From NCBI RefSeq assembly GCF_043195105.1, contig NZ_JBAFWO010000007.1: a DNA stretch of 64,000 nucleotides. One strand, given 5' to 3'. The notes under the pieces were generated by a model that was not told the origin of the DNA, did not search any database, and worked only from the letters and a program-made list of their open reading frames with translations. This DNA is from NCEH01 sp002257205. Its GTDB lineage: Bacteria; Pseudomonadota; Alphaproteobacteria; Rhizobiales; Xanthobacteraceae. The translations under genes and the position numbers were made by a program. Each line of letters begins with the position of its first letter. Within the stretch, counting starts at the first letter, position 1. This document shows positions 8,838-16,866 of this stretch, piece by piece.

Positions 8838-9443
8838 GGCGTGTCTCCCGTGCAGCGCCGCGCTCCCGGGCGGCGGGGGGATATGGGCACGCCCATCGCC
8901 CTGCCGCAAGCGCCCGGTGGCCATGCGCGGAACAAACGGCGATCCGAGCCGGCGCAGCGATTCGGACGCGGTTCGTTCCCCCGCCGTTCGGATCGCGGAT
9001 CGTCACCGTCCCGTTGCGGGACGGGCGCGCCGCGAGGGGAAGGGCGGGGAACGAAGCGCATCTGGATTGAAGCGGTTATTGAAGCGCCTGCGGCGGCTTT
9101 TTGCGCTGGGTCCCGGCTCGCGCTCCCCGCCTGCGGCGCTGCGCTTGGCCGGGACGCGCTCCGCACCTGCGGTGCTGCGCTTGGCGGGGACGCGCGAGCG
9201 GCGCCGCCGCAATGTTATTCGGACGCGCCGTCCGCAGGCTGAAGAACGTTTCCCGGCCCAGCGACGGCGCGCCGGAGCGCCGAGCCGGGATCCAGGGAAG
9301 AAGGCGGCGCAGCCGGCGAACGCGCCGTGCGCTTTTCGGGGAACGAAGCGCGTTTTTCCCGAAGGCAGCGATTCGCGCCCGGTCTGTTCCCGGCGCGTTC
9401 GCGATCAGGGGCGCGCCGTCCCGTCGCGGGACAGCGCGGGACT
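8838..9443. other. Repeat-rich intergenic region, no gene seen
   Basis: This 606-bp gap between the SPFH gene and hemH (both on the minus strand) has open frames, but all translate as Arg/Pro/Ala-rich low-complexity protein. It contains a 30-bp direct repeat (9130-9195). A longer diverged duplication links about 8954-9030 with about 9365-9435; both begin GCAGCGATTCG and both end in a CCCGT/GCGGGAC hairpin. GGGGAACGAAGCGC occurs near 9050 and 9340. The SPFH promoter must lie at its left end. I interpret it as decayed repeat DNA. Confidence 0.5.
9130..9195. repeat. Imperfect 30-bp direct repeat, 36-bp period
   Basis: Copy one at 9130-9159 and copy two at 9166-9195 share 28 of 30 bases (CCTGCGG...GCTGCGCTTGG...GGGACGCGC). 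It lies inside the GC-rich gap upstream of the SPFH gene. Confidence 0.75.
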
Positions 9444-10517
9444 TCAGCCAGCGATCCAGCCGGACAGTTCGCGCCGCACCACGGCTTCGATCACCCGCAT
9501 GCCCTCGGCGCTGTCGTTCAGGCACGGGATGGCGGCGAATTTTTCCCCGCCATTGTGGGTGAAGATCTCGGCATTCTCGACGCCGATTTCCTCCAGCGTC
9601 TCCAGGCAATCGGCGGTGAAGCCGGGATTGACGATGGCGAGCCGCTTCACGCCGCTTTTCGCGAGGGCTTCCACGGTCTTGTCCGTATAAGGCTGGAGCC
9701 ATTCCTCCGTGCCGAAGCGCGATTGGAAGGTGAGGCGGAATTTTTCCTGCGAGAAGCCGAGCCGGTCGCGCATGAGGCGGGCGGTCTTCGCGCACTGGCA
9801 ATGATAGGGATCGCCCTTCAGCAGATAGGATTTCGGCACGCCGTGGAACGAGGCGAGGATCACCTCGGGCTCGAAATCGAGCTGCGCCAGATGCCCTTCC
9901 AGCGCCGCGCAGGCGGCCTCGATATAGACCGGATCGTCGTGCCAGGGCGGGGCGACGCGCAGGATCGGCTGCCAGCGCATGGTCTTGAGCTTGTCGAACG
10001 CCTTGTCACACACGGTGGCGGTGGTGGCGGCGGCATATTGGGGATAGAGCGGCACGAGCAGGATGCGCTCGCAGCCGGCCTTCTGCAGGGCCTCGATGCG
10101 CTCGCCGATGGGCGGCTTGCCATAGCGCATGGCCCAATCCACCAGGATGCGCCCGTCGGTGTCCTTGAGGCTTGCGGCGAGCTTTTCCGCCTGGGAGCGC
10201 GTGATGGTCTTCAGCGGCCCCTCGTTGCGCTCCTTGTTCCAGATGCTCTCATAATCCTTGCCCTTGGGGCCGGGCCGCTTGGTGAGCACGATGGCGTTGA
10301 GAATGAACCACCACAAGGCGCGGTTCACCTCGATGACGCGCTTGTCCCAGAGGAATTCCTTCAGATAGGCGCGCATGGACCAATAATCGGTCGCTTCCGG
10401 CGTGCCGAGATTGACCAGCAGCACGCCGATACGCCCATGGGACACCTGCGGATGGTCCTTGGGGAAATGGGTGGCATCGCCGAAGGGGGCGGCTGCGGGC
10501 GCGGGGGACGGGGTCAT
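9444..10517 (-). CDS. hemH: Ferrochelatase
   Basis: This 357-residue cytosolic or membrane-associated enzyme inserts Fe2+ into protoporphyrin IX, the last step of haem synthesis. Motifs include RIGVLLVNLGTPEATD near residue 29, the His-containing active site ILASFHGVPKSYLLKGDPY near residue 215, YHCQCAKTARLM, the FQSRFGTEEWLQPYTD block and the C-terminal NPGFTADCLETLEEI with a conserved acidic pair. Length fits the bacterial family, with a slightly longer N-terminus (about 25 extra residues). It is preceded on the same strand by the ABM gene at 10638, 120 bp upstream. Confidence 0.97.
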   Translation of the reverse strand: MTPSPAPAAAPFGDATHFPKDHPQVSHGRIGVLLVNLGTPEATDYWSMRAYLKEFLWDKRVIEVNRALWWFILNAIVLTKRPGPKGKDYESIWNKERNEGPLKTITRSQAEKLAASLKDTDGRILVDWAMRYGKPPIGERIEALQKAGCERILLVPLYPQYAAATTATVCDKAFDKLKTMRWQPILRVAPPWHDDPVYIEAACAALEGHLAQLDFEPEVILASFHGVPKSYLLKGDPYHCQCAKTARLMRDRLGFSQEKFRLTFQSRFGTEEWLQPYTDKTVEALAKSGVKRLAIVNPGFTADCLETLEEIGVENAEIFTHNGGEKFAAIPCLNDSAEGMRVIEAVVRRELSGWIAG

Positions 10518-10637
10518 GGTCTCTCCTCTTGCGAGGCGAGATGAGGCTTTGCGGGCACAAGGTCAATGCGAAACGCAGCCGCTCGGTGCGGCGGCTGCGT
10601 TCACTTTACGTCGGCGCGCCCGCATACCGTCGGCGCC

Positions 10638-10961
10638 TCAGGCCGCGTTCGGCGTCAGGGCGAGGACCGATTCGAAGCCCTCGAACTCGGGCGGGCCGAT
10701 ATAATTCACCTTGTTGGTGCCGGCGCTCGCATGGGCGGCGCGGAAGGCTTCCGAGCGCGTCCAGCCCTCGAAATCCTCCTTGGAGGCCCAATGGGTGTGG
10801 GAGGCATAGAGGGTGTACTCCTCCTTCTGCGGCCCCTTGAGCAGGTTGAAGGCGACGAAGCCCGGCACGGTGGCGAGATAGCTGTCGCGCTCGCGCCACA
10901 CCCGCTCGAACTCGGCCTCGGACCCCTGCTTCACCTTGAAGCGGTTCATGGCAATGTACAT
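10638..10961 (-). CDS. Antibiotic biosynthesis monooxygenase (ABM) domain protein
   Basis: The 107-residue protein begins MYIAMNRFKVKQGSEAEFERVW and continues with DSYLATVPGFVAFNLLKGP and YASHTHWASKEDFEGWTRSEAF. This is the dimeric alpha-beta barrel pattern of ABM/IsdG-like proteins, close to HmoA-type haem-degrading monooxygenases. The neighbour hemH makes a haem-related role attractive but unproven. The ATG at 10961 is preceded by AGGAG at a good distance; the frame is open to 10991 but without a better start. Confidence 0.8.
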   Translation of the reverse strand: MYIAMNRFKVKQGSEAEFERVWRERDSYLATVPGFVAFNLLKGPQKEEYTLYASHTHWASKEDFEGWTRSEAFRAAHASAGTNKVNYIGPPEFEGFESVLALTPNAA

Positions 10962-11133
10962 GCGTGTCTCCTGATCCCCGCGTCCGCCCATTCACCCGCT
11001 TGCCATGCGGCGAGCGGAGGGCGCGGCATCCGCCGCCGGCGGACGCGTCAAGCTAGGGGAGAATGCAGCGGCGCGCGCCTGTGTCCAGCTGTCGCCGCGC
11101 AAATCAGAATGGCTATAATGAAAGGCTTCCGGA

Positions 11134-11208
11134 TGGTGGGCGCGACAGGGATCGAACCTGTGACCCTCACGATGTCAACGTGATGCTCTCCCGCTGAGCT
11201 ACGCGCCC
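11134..11208 (-). tRNA. tRNA-Val (GAC)
   Basis: Read on the minus strand, the acceptor stem GGGCGCG pairs with CGCGCCC. It is followed by discriminator A and an encoded CCA (75 nt in all). The anticodon arm is TCACG-TTGACAT-CGTGA, giving anticodon GAC. The T-arm is CACAGG-TTCGATC-CCTGT. I see no integrase or attachment duplication beside it. Confidence 0.97.
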
Positions 11209-11280
11209 ATCCGTTGGAAGGAGGCCTCTATATCGGCAAGTTTTAAGCGATGCAAGGCGTGGACGGCGGATATCCCCCGC

Positions 11281-11643
11281 TCACGCCGCGGCCAGCATTT
11301 TTCCGACTTCAAAAACCAGATCGCGCAGATGAAACGGCTTGGAGAGCACCTTGGCTTCGCGCGGGGCTTCCACATCGGCGTTCAGCGCCACGGCGGCGAA
11401 GCCGGTGATGAACATGACCTTCAGATCGGGATCGAGCTCGGTGGCACGCCGGGCAAGCTCGATGCCATCCATCTCCGGCATGACGATATCGGTGAGCAGC
11501 AGTTCGAACGGCTCCTCCCGCATGCGCTCATAGGCGGAACGGCCGTTGTCGAAAGAGGCCACCTGGTAGCCCGCATTTTGCAGCGCTTTCACAAGGAAGC
11601 GGCGCATATCATTGTCGTCTTCGGCGAGCAGGATCTTCGACAC
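11281..11643 (-). CDS. cpdR: Single-domain response regulator CpdR
   Basis: The 120-residue protein is a receiver domain only: acidic pocket AEDD at residues 7-10, phosphoacceptor Asp52 in LLLTDIVMPEMDG, Thr in MFITGFAAVAL and Lys in VLSKPFHLRDL. Sequence and the alanine C-terminus (MLAAA) match CpdR. In alphaproteobacteria CpdR, when unphosphorylated, primes ClpXP to degrade cell-cycle substrates such as PdeA; it is phosphorylated through the CckA-ChpT relay. Placement opposite an N-formylglutamate amidohydrolase gene, separated by a 177-bp divergent spacer, is a conserved Rhizobiales arrangement. I see no obvious full CtrA box in that spacer. Confidence 0.93.
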   Translation of the reverse strand: MSKILLAEDDNDMRRFLVKALQNAGYQVASFDNGRSAYERMREEPFELLLTDIVMPEMDGIELARRATELDPDLKVMFITGFAAVALNADVEAPREAKVLSKPFHLRDLVFEVGKMLAAA

Positions 11644-11820
11644 GCCTTCGTCCCCTTGTTACATGTGCTGCGCCGTCGGCGTCCTGGCAGCAGCGTCCAT
11701 GGCTTGTTTCGCGCATTCGGGTAAATTCGAAGTGAACCTTCTCGCCTCTTTCCAAAACACCGCCGCGCCGGGCATCATAATGCGGGCCGCCGGCTCACCA
11801 ACCGATCATTTGAGCCAGCG

Positions 11821-12711
11821 ATGACAGCCTGCCTTGCCGATACCATCGATCCGGCCTTCGATATCCTGCTTCCCGAGGCGGTCACGGCGCCGTTCGTGTT
11901 CAATTCGCCGCACAGCGGGCGAATCTATCCGCGCGCCTTCATGGAGCAGACGCGGCTGGATTTCGATACCTTGCGCCGGTCGGAAGACAGTTTCGTGGAC
12001 GAATTGTTCGCGGACGTGGTCTCCCGCGGCCTGCCCCTGATGCGGGCTCTGTTCCCGCGCGCCTTCCTGGACCTCAATCGCGAGCCCTACGAGCTCGACC
12101 CGCGCATGTTCGAAGGCCGCCTGCCGGCGTTCGCCAATACGCGCTCGCTGCGGGTGTCCGGTGGGCTTGGCACTATCGCGCGCGTGGTAGGCGAGGCGCA
12201 GGATATTTATTTTCGCCGCCTCACGGTGAGCGAGGGGCTGGAGCGCATCGAGACTTTTTACAAGCCCTATCATCAGGCCCTGCGGCGCCTCATCACCCGC
12301 ACCCATCGCAGTTTCGGGGCGGTGGTGCTGGTGGATTGCCATTCCATGCCCTCCGGTCCCGGCCGGGAGGAGGGCGCGCGCGCCGATATCGTGCTGGGCG
12401 ATCGCTATGCCACGAGCTGCGCCGGCTTCATCACCGATGCGCTGGAGCAGGAACTGGCCGGGCGCGGCTATGCGGTGGTGCGCAACAAGCCCTATGCGGG
12501 CGGCTACATCACCGAACATTATGGAAATCCGGCGGCCGGTCTGCATGCCGTGCAGATCGAAATCAATCGCGGTCTTTACATGGACGAGGCGAATTATCAG
12601 CGCGCTGCGGATTTTTATCGTGTGCGGGCAGACATTTGCGCGGCGATGGCCGGGGTTGTCGCACGCACGGCGGAGGCCCTGACGGGACCTCGGGCGGCTG
12701 CCGCCGAATAA
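11821..12711 (+). CDS. N-formylglutamate amidohydrolase family protein
   Basis: The 296-residue protein matches the HutG/N-formylglutamate amidohydrolase family. It has FNSPHSGRIYP near residue 28, LDLNREPYELD, VVLVDCHSMPSG with the metal-binding Asp-x-His, ADIVLGDRYATSC, and KPYAGGYITEHYGNP followed by QIEINRGLYMDE. The family releases formate from N-formylglutamate in the long histidine-degradation route, but the linked hut genes are absent here. This cpdR-adjacent copy may act on another N-acyl amino acid. The ATG at 11821 gives MTACLADTIDPAF. A canonical terminator overlaps its stop. Confidence 0.88.
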   Translation: MTACLADTIDPAFDILLPEAVTAPFVFNSPHSGRIYPRAFMEQTRLDFDTLRRSEDSFVDELFADVVSRGLPLMRALFPRAFLDLNREPYELDPRMFEGRLPAFANTRSLRVSGGLGTIARVVGEAQDIYFRRLTVSEGLERIETFYKPYHQALRRLITRTHRSFGAVVLVDCHSMPSGPGREEGARADIVLGDRYATSCAGFITDALEQELAGRGYAVVRNKPYAGGYITEHYGNPAAGLHAVQIEINRGLYMDEANYQRAADFYRVRADICAAMAGVVARTAEALTGPRAAAAE

Positions 12712-12738
12712 GGCATAAAAAAGGTGCCTTGCGTTTTT
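12710..12738 (+). terminator. Rho-independent terminator of the amidohydrolase gene
   Basis: AAGGCA at 12710-12715 pairs with TGCCTT at 12725-12730, followed by GCGTTTTT ending at 12738. The stem starts at the stop codon. Confidence 0.7.
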
Positions 12739-12824
12739 CGAATGGCAGATATACGAATTTGCGCACGGGGCGATTTCGTAGAGAGATAGCCCCCGGAGAC
12801 CGATTGCCTCGATGCAGTCGGCTC

Positions 12825-12921
12825 AAAAAGAAAGGGGCCGCCCGCAGAGCGAACGGCCCAAGTCTAGGGAGGAAACGCCCAAGGAGGGCAGCGACACAGC
12901 GACGCCAATCGCCATGTCGCA
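12825..12921 (-). ncRNA. alpha-r8/MmgR (Rfam suhB)-like small RNA, copy A
   Basis: On the minus strand a short stem-loop (GCCC-TCCTT-GGGC) precedes the unpaired stretch TTTCCTCCCT (12875-12866). A terminator hairpin follows (GGGCCG...CGGCCC) and then TTTCTTTTT ending at 12825. The pyrimidine stretch is complementary to a Shine-Dalgarno sequence, as described for the Rhizobiales MmgR/alpha-r8 sRNA, which affects polyhydroxybutyrate accumulation. The 5' end near 12921 is inferred from the promoter at 12928-12956, giving about 97 nt. A second copy lies at 13410. The nearby hisN gene is annotated suhB in many relatives, from which I recall the Rfam family takes its name. Confidence 0.75.
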
Positions 12922-12927
12922 ATGCAG

Positions 12928-12956
12928 CAATAGCCCATTGCGGTGCCAAAAATCAA
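12928..12956 (-). promoter_or_regulatory. Promoter of sRNA copy A
   Basis: The minus strand carries CTTGATT (-35 core at 12951-12956), a 17-bp spacer and CTATTG (-10 at 12928-12933). The second sRNA has the same layout (CTTGATG-17-CATATT), which supports both. Confidence 0.55.
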
Positions 12957-13409
12957 GTGGTCGTTTGTCGCACTCTTGTATACCAGGGTAACCCTTTGAA
13001 TAATAAGGAATTCTGGATCTCGAAGCGGTGTGTGAAGGGCAAATTTTGAAGCGGTGGTGTGCAAAATAAGCGACTCAATCCTGCCGAAAGGGCTCAAATC
13101 TCGCCAGTGCGGCGCACGCGTGTCATTTGAGCCACAGGTTCCGGAGCGAAAAGAACACGCGCAACGGCGTGTCGGGGTTTCCGGTTACCATTTCGAGCGC
13201 GTGAGAGCATCGCGGCGGAAGCGGATGCATTCGCAGTGACGGGCGGGCCGGTTCTTGCCGGACGAATCGCCAGGGTGAGATGAAGGCGGTGCGGCGGACG
13301 CACCGTGCGAGACGGGCGCAACCCGATCTCGAAACGGATCGGGCGCCGCGCCATAAGGGCCCGATCGCGAGCTGAGGTTTTAAGAGGGGAAGACGGCCGC
13401 AAAGGCCGC
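12957..13409. other. Spacer between the two sRNA genes
   Basis: I see no convincing gene. Short open frames on both strands are Arg/Pro-rich without ribosome binding sites. The first 100 bp are noticeably more AT-rich than the rest of the window. Confidence 0.4.
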
Positions 13410-13503
13410 AAAAGAAAGGGCCGCTCACGAATTTCGGAGCGGCCCAAGTCTAGGGAGGAAACGCCCAAGGAGGGCAGCGGCATCGCAGCAAGCAATACCG
13501 CGC
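13410..13503 (-). ncRNA. alpha-r8/MmgR (Rfam suhB)-like small RNA, copy B
   Basis: This has the same architecture as copy A: GCCC-TCCTT-GGGC stem-loop, TTTCCTCCCT at 13461-13452, then a perfect 9-bp terminator stem (GGGCCGCTC with GAGCGGCCC, 13445-13418) and TTTCTTTT ending at 13410. A central block of about 40 nt is identical in both copies, from CTGCCCTCC through GACTTGGGCCG. The 5' regions and the terminator loops differ. That is the signature of a conserved regulatory core with free ends. The predicted 5' end near 13503 gives about 94 nt. Confidence 0.77.
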
Positions 13504-13509
13504 CGCATC

Positions 13510-13538
13510 AATATGGGCTCCTTCCCCATCAGCATCAA
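13510..13538 (-). promoter_or_regulatory. Promoter of sRNA copy B
   Basis: CTTGATG (-35 core at 13533-13538), a 17-bp spacer and CATATT (-10 at 13510-13515) precede the sRNA on the minus strand. The arrangement matches the copy A promoter. Confidence 0.58.
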
Positions 13539-13846
13539 GCCGGCGTCCTGCTCATATTTTAAGCGTGCTCAGAAAGTAAACTTATCTGCATTTTCAATGG
13601 TTTGGCGCTCACCGCTTAATGTGGGGGCGACTTTACCGTAGGAAATGCCGCGGAATTCACCGCGCCCGCCTCCCCAGAACGGCTTGAGCACAGCTCCGAT
13701 TCTAATCCTTTTGAGCCTGGGGCCGCCTTTATTCCCCGCCGGGCCATCGCCGCGCGCGCCGCGCCCCTGGGTGAGGCAGGGCGCAACGCGCCTTCTCCTG
13801 CGGCGCGAGTTGCTCTAAGCAAGGCGCGCCCCTCGGAGAGCCGCCC

Positions 13847-14629
13847 ATGACCGCCGTCGCTATTGATGCCTTCGTTCATCAGCTCGCAACGGAGTCGGGC
13901 CGCGCCATCCTGCCGTTCTTCCGCACCGCCATTGGCGTGGAGGATAAGAGCGGCGGCACCGCCTTCGATCCGGTCACCGAGGCCGACCGCGCCGCCGAGC
14001 AGGTGATGCGCAGCCTGATCAACGCGCATTTTCCCAGCCACGGCATCATCGGCGAGGAATTCGCCAATGAGCGCACCGACGCCCCCTATGTGTGGGCGCT
14101 CGATCCCATCGACGGCACGAAATCCTTCATCGCCGGGCTGCCGGCCTGGGGCACGCTGATCGGCCTGCTGAAGCACGGCAAGCCGGTGTACGGCATGATG
14201 CACCAGCCGTTCATCCAGGAGCGGTTCTTCGGCGATTGCGCCTCGGCCCATTACCAGGGACCGGCGGGCGCGCGCGTGCTCACGGCGCGCGATTGCGGAC
14301 GGCTGGAAGACGCCGTGCTGTTCACCACCAGCCCGCGCCTGATGAACGGCGCCGATCGCGCGGCGTTCGAGCGGGTGGAGGAGAAAGTCCGCCTCTCGCG
14401 CTATGGCGGCGATTGCTATGCCTATTGCATGGTCGCCGCGGGCCTTGTGGACCTGGTCATCGAAACCGGCCTCCAGGACCATGACGTGATCGCCCTGGTG
14501 CCGATCATCGAGGGCGCCGGCGGCATCGTGACCAGCTGGGAAGGCGGCTCGCCGGCGGCCGGAGGACGCGTGGTCGCGGCCGGCAGCGCGGCGGTTCATG
14601 CCCAGGCGCTCGCCATCCTCAACAGCTGA
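13847..14629 (+). CDS. hisN: Inositol-monophosphatase family histidinol-phosphatase
   Basis: The 260-residue protein has the IMPase metal motifs: DPVTEADRAAEQ, IIGEEF, WALDPIDGTKSFIAGLPAWGTLIGL and, near the C-terminus, GLQDHDVIALVPIIEGAGG. The TKSFIAGLPAWGTLIGL form and overall length fit the HisN type, which dephosphorylates histidinol phosphate in histidine synthesis. Related genes are often labelled suhB, and a broader inositol phosphatase activity cannot be excluded. The spacer upstream (13539-13846) holds no gene I can support. The gene ends 34 bp from the convergent lysophospholipase gene. Confidence 0.88.
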   Translation: MTAVAIDAFVHQLATESGRAILPFFRTAIGVEDKSGGTAFDPVTEADRAAEQVMRSLINAHFPSHGIIGEEFANERTDAPYVWALDPIDGTKSFIAGLPAWGTLIGLLKHGKPVYGMMHQPFIQERFFGDCASAHYQGPAGARVLTARDCGRLEDAVLFTTSPRLMNGADRAAFERVEEKVRLSRYGGDCYAYCMVAAGLVDLVIETGLQDHDVIALVPIIEGAGGIVTSWEGGSPAAGGRVVAAGSAAVHAQALAILNS

Positions 14630-14632
14630 AGC

Positions 14633-14688
14633 GCCTCAATAGGGCGTGCTGCCGGGGATGGCCTCAATAGGGCGTGCTGCCGGGGATG
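14633..14688. repeat. Perfect 28-bp tandem duplication
   Basis: GCCTCAATAGGGCGTGCTGC plus 8 bases occurs twice without mismatch, at 14633-14660 and 14661-14688. The right copy encodes the last residues and stop of the lysophospholipase (IPGSTPY-stop on the minus strand). The left copy lies just after that stop. Confidence 0.95.
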
Positions 14689-15614
14689 AAGGCGTCGAAC
14701 GCGGCCCAGAACTGGGCGCGGAAGATATCGCGCTCCATCAGAATCTCATGCCGGCTCGCCGGCACCACCACCTGCGCGCCGGCGATGAGCCGCGCCGCCA
14801 GATGCTCGATGGCGGCGTTGGAGACGATCGAATCGGCCCCGGCGGCGACGATCAGCAGCGGCTGGCGGATGAGGCGCACGGTTTCCGGCGCCATCAGGTG
14901 CGCCATGGTGTCATAGGCGGCGTTCATCCAGCCGATGGTCGGCGCGCCGAGGCCGAGCTGGGGGTGGGCCTCCACGATCTCCGCAGCGCGCGCATAGCGC
15001 TTGGGATCGGACGTGACGGGGTTGCGCGCGAACGGGCCGGCGGTGCTGGCGCGGCTGCCGCCGCCGGGCACGAAGGCGCGTGAGAAGCCCACGTGCGCCA
15101 GGAGCTTGGCCACGGGCCGCAGCACCGAGGAAAACCGCACGAGCTGCAATTCCACCATGGGCGAGGTGAGCACCGCCCGATCGAACCAGCGGTGTCCGGC
15201 CAGGATCGTTTCCAGGAAGATCGCGCCGCCCATGGAATGGGCCAGGGCAAAATGGGGCGCCGGACAATCCGGCAGCACCACGTCCCGCACGAATGCCACG
15301 AGATCGCGCTGATAATCGGCGAAGCTTGCCACATGGCCCTTGCGGGGATTGCGCAGCAGGCGGTCCGAGCCGCCTTGTCCGCGCCAGTCGAGGATCGCCA
15401 CGGCGAAGCCCCGCGCGCGCAGCTCGCGCACCACCTCGAAATATTTCTCTATGAATTCGGTGCGGCCGGAAAGGATGGTCACAGTGCCGCGCCGGCCGGT
15501 GCCTTCCAGCGGCTCCCAGCGGGCGAAGCGAATGCGGATGGCATCATCGCTCGTCACATGGCCGCTCACGGCGCCTTCAGGAACCGGATTTGAAGCTGTC
15601 GGGTAGAGGGTCAT
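14664..15614 (-). CDS. pldB: Alpha/beta hydrolase, lysophospholipase L2-like
   Basis: The 316-residue protein begins MTLYPTASNPVPEGA, as in rhizobial PldB-type hydrolases. It has the oxyanion region TVTILSGRTEFIEKYFEVV, the FAVAILDWRGQGGSDR strand, nucleophile Ser in ALAHSMGGAIFLE, and the catalytic His in VVPASRHEILMERD. It should hydrolyse lysophospholipids or monoacylglycerols at the inner membrane or in the cytosol. I chose the ATG at 15614; a GTG at 15641 is in frame but gives an atypical N-terminus, and neither has a strong ribosome binding site. The 3' end overlaps a 28-bp tandem duplication. Confidence 0.85.
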   Translation of the reverse strand: MTLYPTASNPVPEGAVSGHVTSDDAIRIRFARWEPLEGTGRRGTVTILSGRTEFIEKYFEVVRELRARGFAVAILDWRGQGGSDRLLRNPRKGHVASFADYQRDLVAFVRDVVLPDCPAPHFALAHSMGGAIFLETILAGHRWFDRAVLTSPMVELQLVRFSSVLRPVAKLLAHVGFSRAFVPGGGSRASTAGPFARNPVTSDPKRYARAAEIVEAHPQLGLGAPTIGWMNAAYDTMAHLMAPETVRLIRQPLLIVAAGADSIVSNAAIEHLAARLIAGAQVVVPASRHEILMERDIFRAQFWAAFDAFIPGSTPY

Positions 15615-15742
15615 GACGCGCGCTGGCCCGAGAAACTGCACAGATGCTTTAGGCCGGACCTCGCGACTCTCCTCTCGGAAAAGGCGGGAACGACCAGCGT
15701 CTCAGTGCGATACACGCTCCTCGTCCGCGCGACAACGCATGC

Positions 15743-16135
15743 TCAATAGCGCTTGTCACCAAAGCCGATCACCACCACGCCGCTGATTTCGCCGGTCGTG
15801 GCATCAACCACCAGGCGGACGCGTTCCCGCCGCGGCCCAGTGGCTTCGCAGATCACGTTGCCGCCCTTCTGGTGAACATCGGAGAAGCGGGAGAAGCCGC
15901 GTGCCCGCAGGCTCTCCAGCAGGGCCGCGAGATTGGCCGGCTGCTTCTTATGCGGCACGGGGCCGAGATAGGGAGCATAAGCCGGAGCCGTCGTGCCGAC
16001 GCCGGGCGTCGAACCGTCGCGAAACGGAGCGCCCAGGCTAAGCCCCACCACCTGCGCCTGCGCCTGTCCGGCGAACAGCGCGCTCATCATCAGCACGGCG
16101 GCCATGCCGGGGGCAATAGGATGCCACATCCGCAT
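15743..16135 (-). CDS. Small exported protein, PepSY-like
   Basis: The 130-residue protein has an N-terminal signal peptide (MAAVLMMSALFAGQAQAQ, cleavage likely after AQA). A Pro-rich linker follows, then a C-terminal region LLESLRARGFSRFSDVHQKGGNVICEATGPRRERVRLVVDATTGEISG. Its beta-alpha-beta pattern resembles a single PepSY domain. It is probably periplasmic. Single-gene unit between pldB and hsp20; function unknown. Confidence 0.75.
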   Translation of the reverse strand: MRMWHPIAPGMAAVLMMSALFAGQAQAQVVGLSLGAPFRDGSTPGVGTTAPAYAPYLGPVPHKKQPANLAALLESLRARGFSRFSDVHQKGGNVICEATGPRRERVRLVVDATTGEISGVVVIGFGDKRY

Positions 16136-16335
16136 ATCTCCCGCAGAGAGTGCGTGATTAAGGCCGGCGCCCCATTCCGACGTTCCGATTATAGACCCAA
16201 TGGGTGAATGCGCGCCAACGACGCTGTTCAGGCATTGTTCATCTGCGCGCGCCGCGCCTCCGGTTCATGGGGCCTCTTGACGCGGAAAATGCGCCTTCCC
16301 ACATGATTTGCAGCGCCGGTCATCGCGACGGCGCG

Positions 16336-16388
16336 TTTATCGGACCCGGCTTCGGCGGGTCCTGCATGTCGCTTGAGGAGGATATGCT
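16336..16388 (+). promoter_or_regulatory. Possible ROSE-like RNA thermometer in the hsp20 leader
   Basis: The leader has a perfect 7-bp hairpin (GGACCCG with CGGGTCC), then GCATGTCGCTTGAGGAGGATATGC. There GCAT pairs with ATGC and encloses the AGGAGGA ribosome binding site in a weakly paired stem. Placement just before a small heat-shock gene fits ROSE elements of Rhizobiales. The canonical anti-Shine-Dalgarno TTGCTCCTT is not present, so this is only a candidate. Confidence 0.35.
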
Positions 16389-16847
16389 ATGCGTCTTGAT
16401 CTTGCTCCCCTGTATCGCAACACCGTCGGCTTCGACCGCGTGTTCTCGCTTCTAGATGCCGCTGGCGGCGTCGAGGCGGCGCCCACCTACCCGCCCTATA
16501 ATATTGAGCGGACGGGCGAGAATGCGTATCGCATCACGGTCGCTGTCGCAGGCTTCACCCCGGCCGAGTTGTCGATCGAGGTGAATGAGAATGTGCTCAC
16601 CCTGCGCGGCGAAAAAGCCGCCGAACCGTCGGCGGAGGGCGCGCAGGTGCTGTATCGCGGCATCGCAGCCCGCGCCTTCGCGCGACGATTCCAACTGGCG
16701 GACCATGTGGAAGTGAAGGGCGCGAGCCTGGAGAACGGCCTGTTGCATGTGGAATTGGTGCGCAATATTCCCGAGGCGAAGAAGCCCCGGACCATTGCCA
16801 TCACCTCCGGCGCACCCACCCAGGTGCTCGAAGCCAAGGCGGCCTGA
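16389..16847 (+). CDS. Small heat shock protein, Hsp20 family
   Basis: The 152-residue protein is an IbpA-type (class A) small heat-shock protein that holds unfolding proteins for refolding. The alpha-crystallin domain spans about residues 35-130: PPYNIERTGENAYRITVAVAGF, ELSIEVNENVLTLRGEK and the C-terminal strand SLENGLLHVELVRNIPEAKKPR with a typical basic C-terminal motif. It has a strong ribosome binding site, AGGAGGA, 8 nt before the ATG. The leader may be a thermosensor. Confidence 0.93.
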   Translation: MRLDLAPLYRNTVGFDRVFSLLDAAGGVEAAPTYPPYNIERTGENAYRITVAVAGFTPAELSIEVNENVLTLRGEKAAEPSAEGAQVLYRGIAARAFARRFQLADHVEVKGASLENGLLHVELVRNIPEAKKPRTIAITSGAPTQVLEAKAA

Positions 16848-16866
16848 TCGCTTCGGCGGACCATCG

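Noticed and set aside
11134..11208. tRNA-Val as an integration site
   Set aside because: No integrase, no duplicated tRNA 3' end and no foreign DNA is seen nearby.
13094..13562. Short overlapping frames on both strands between the sRNA genes
   Set aside because: Arg/Pro-rich, no ribosome binding sites, and they run through the sRNA B terminator.
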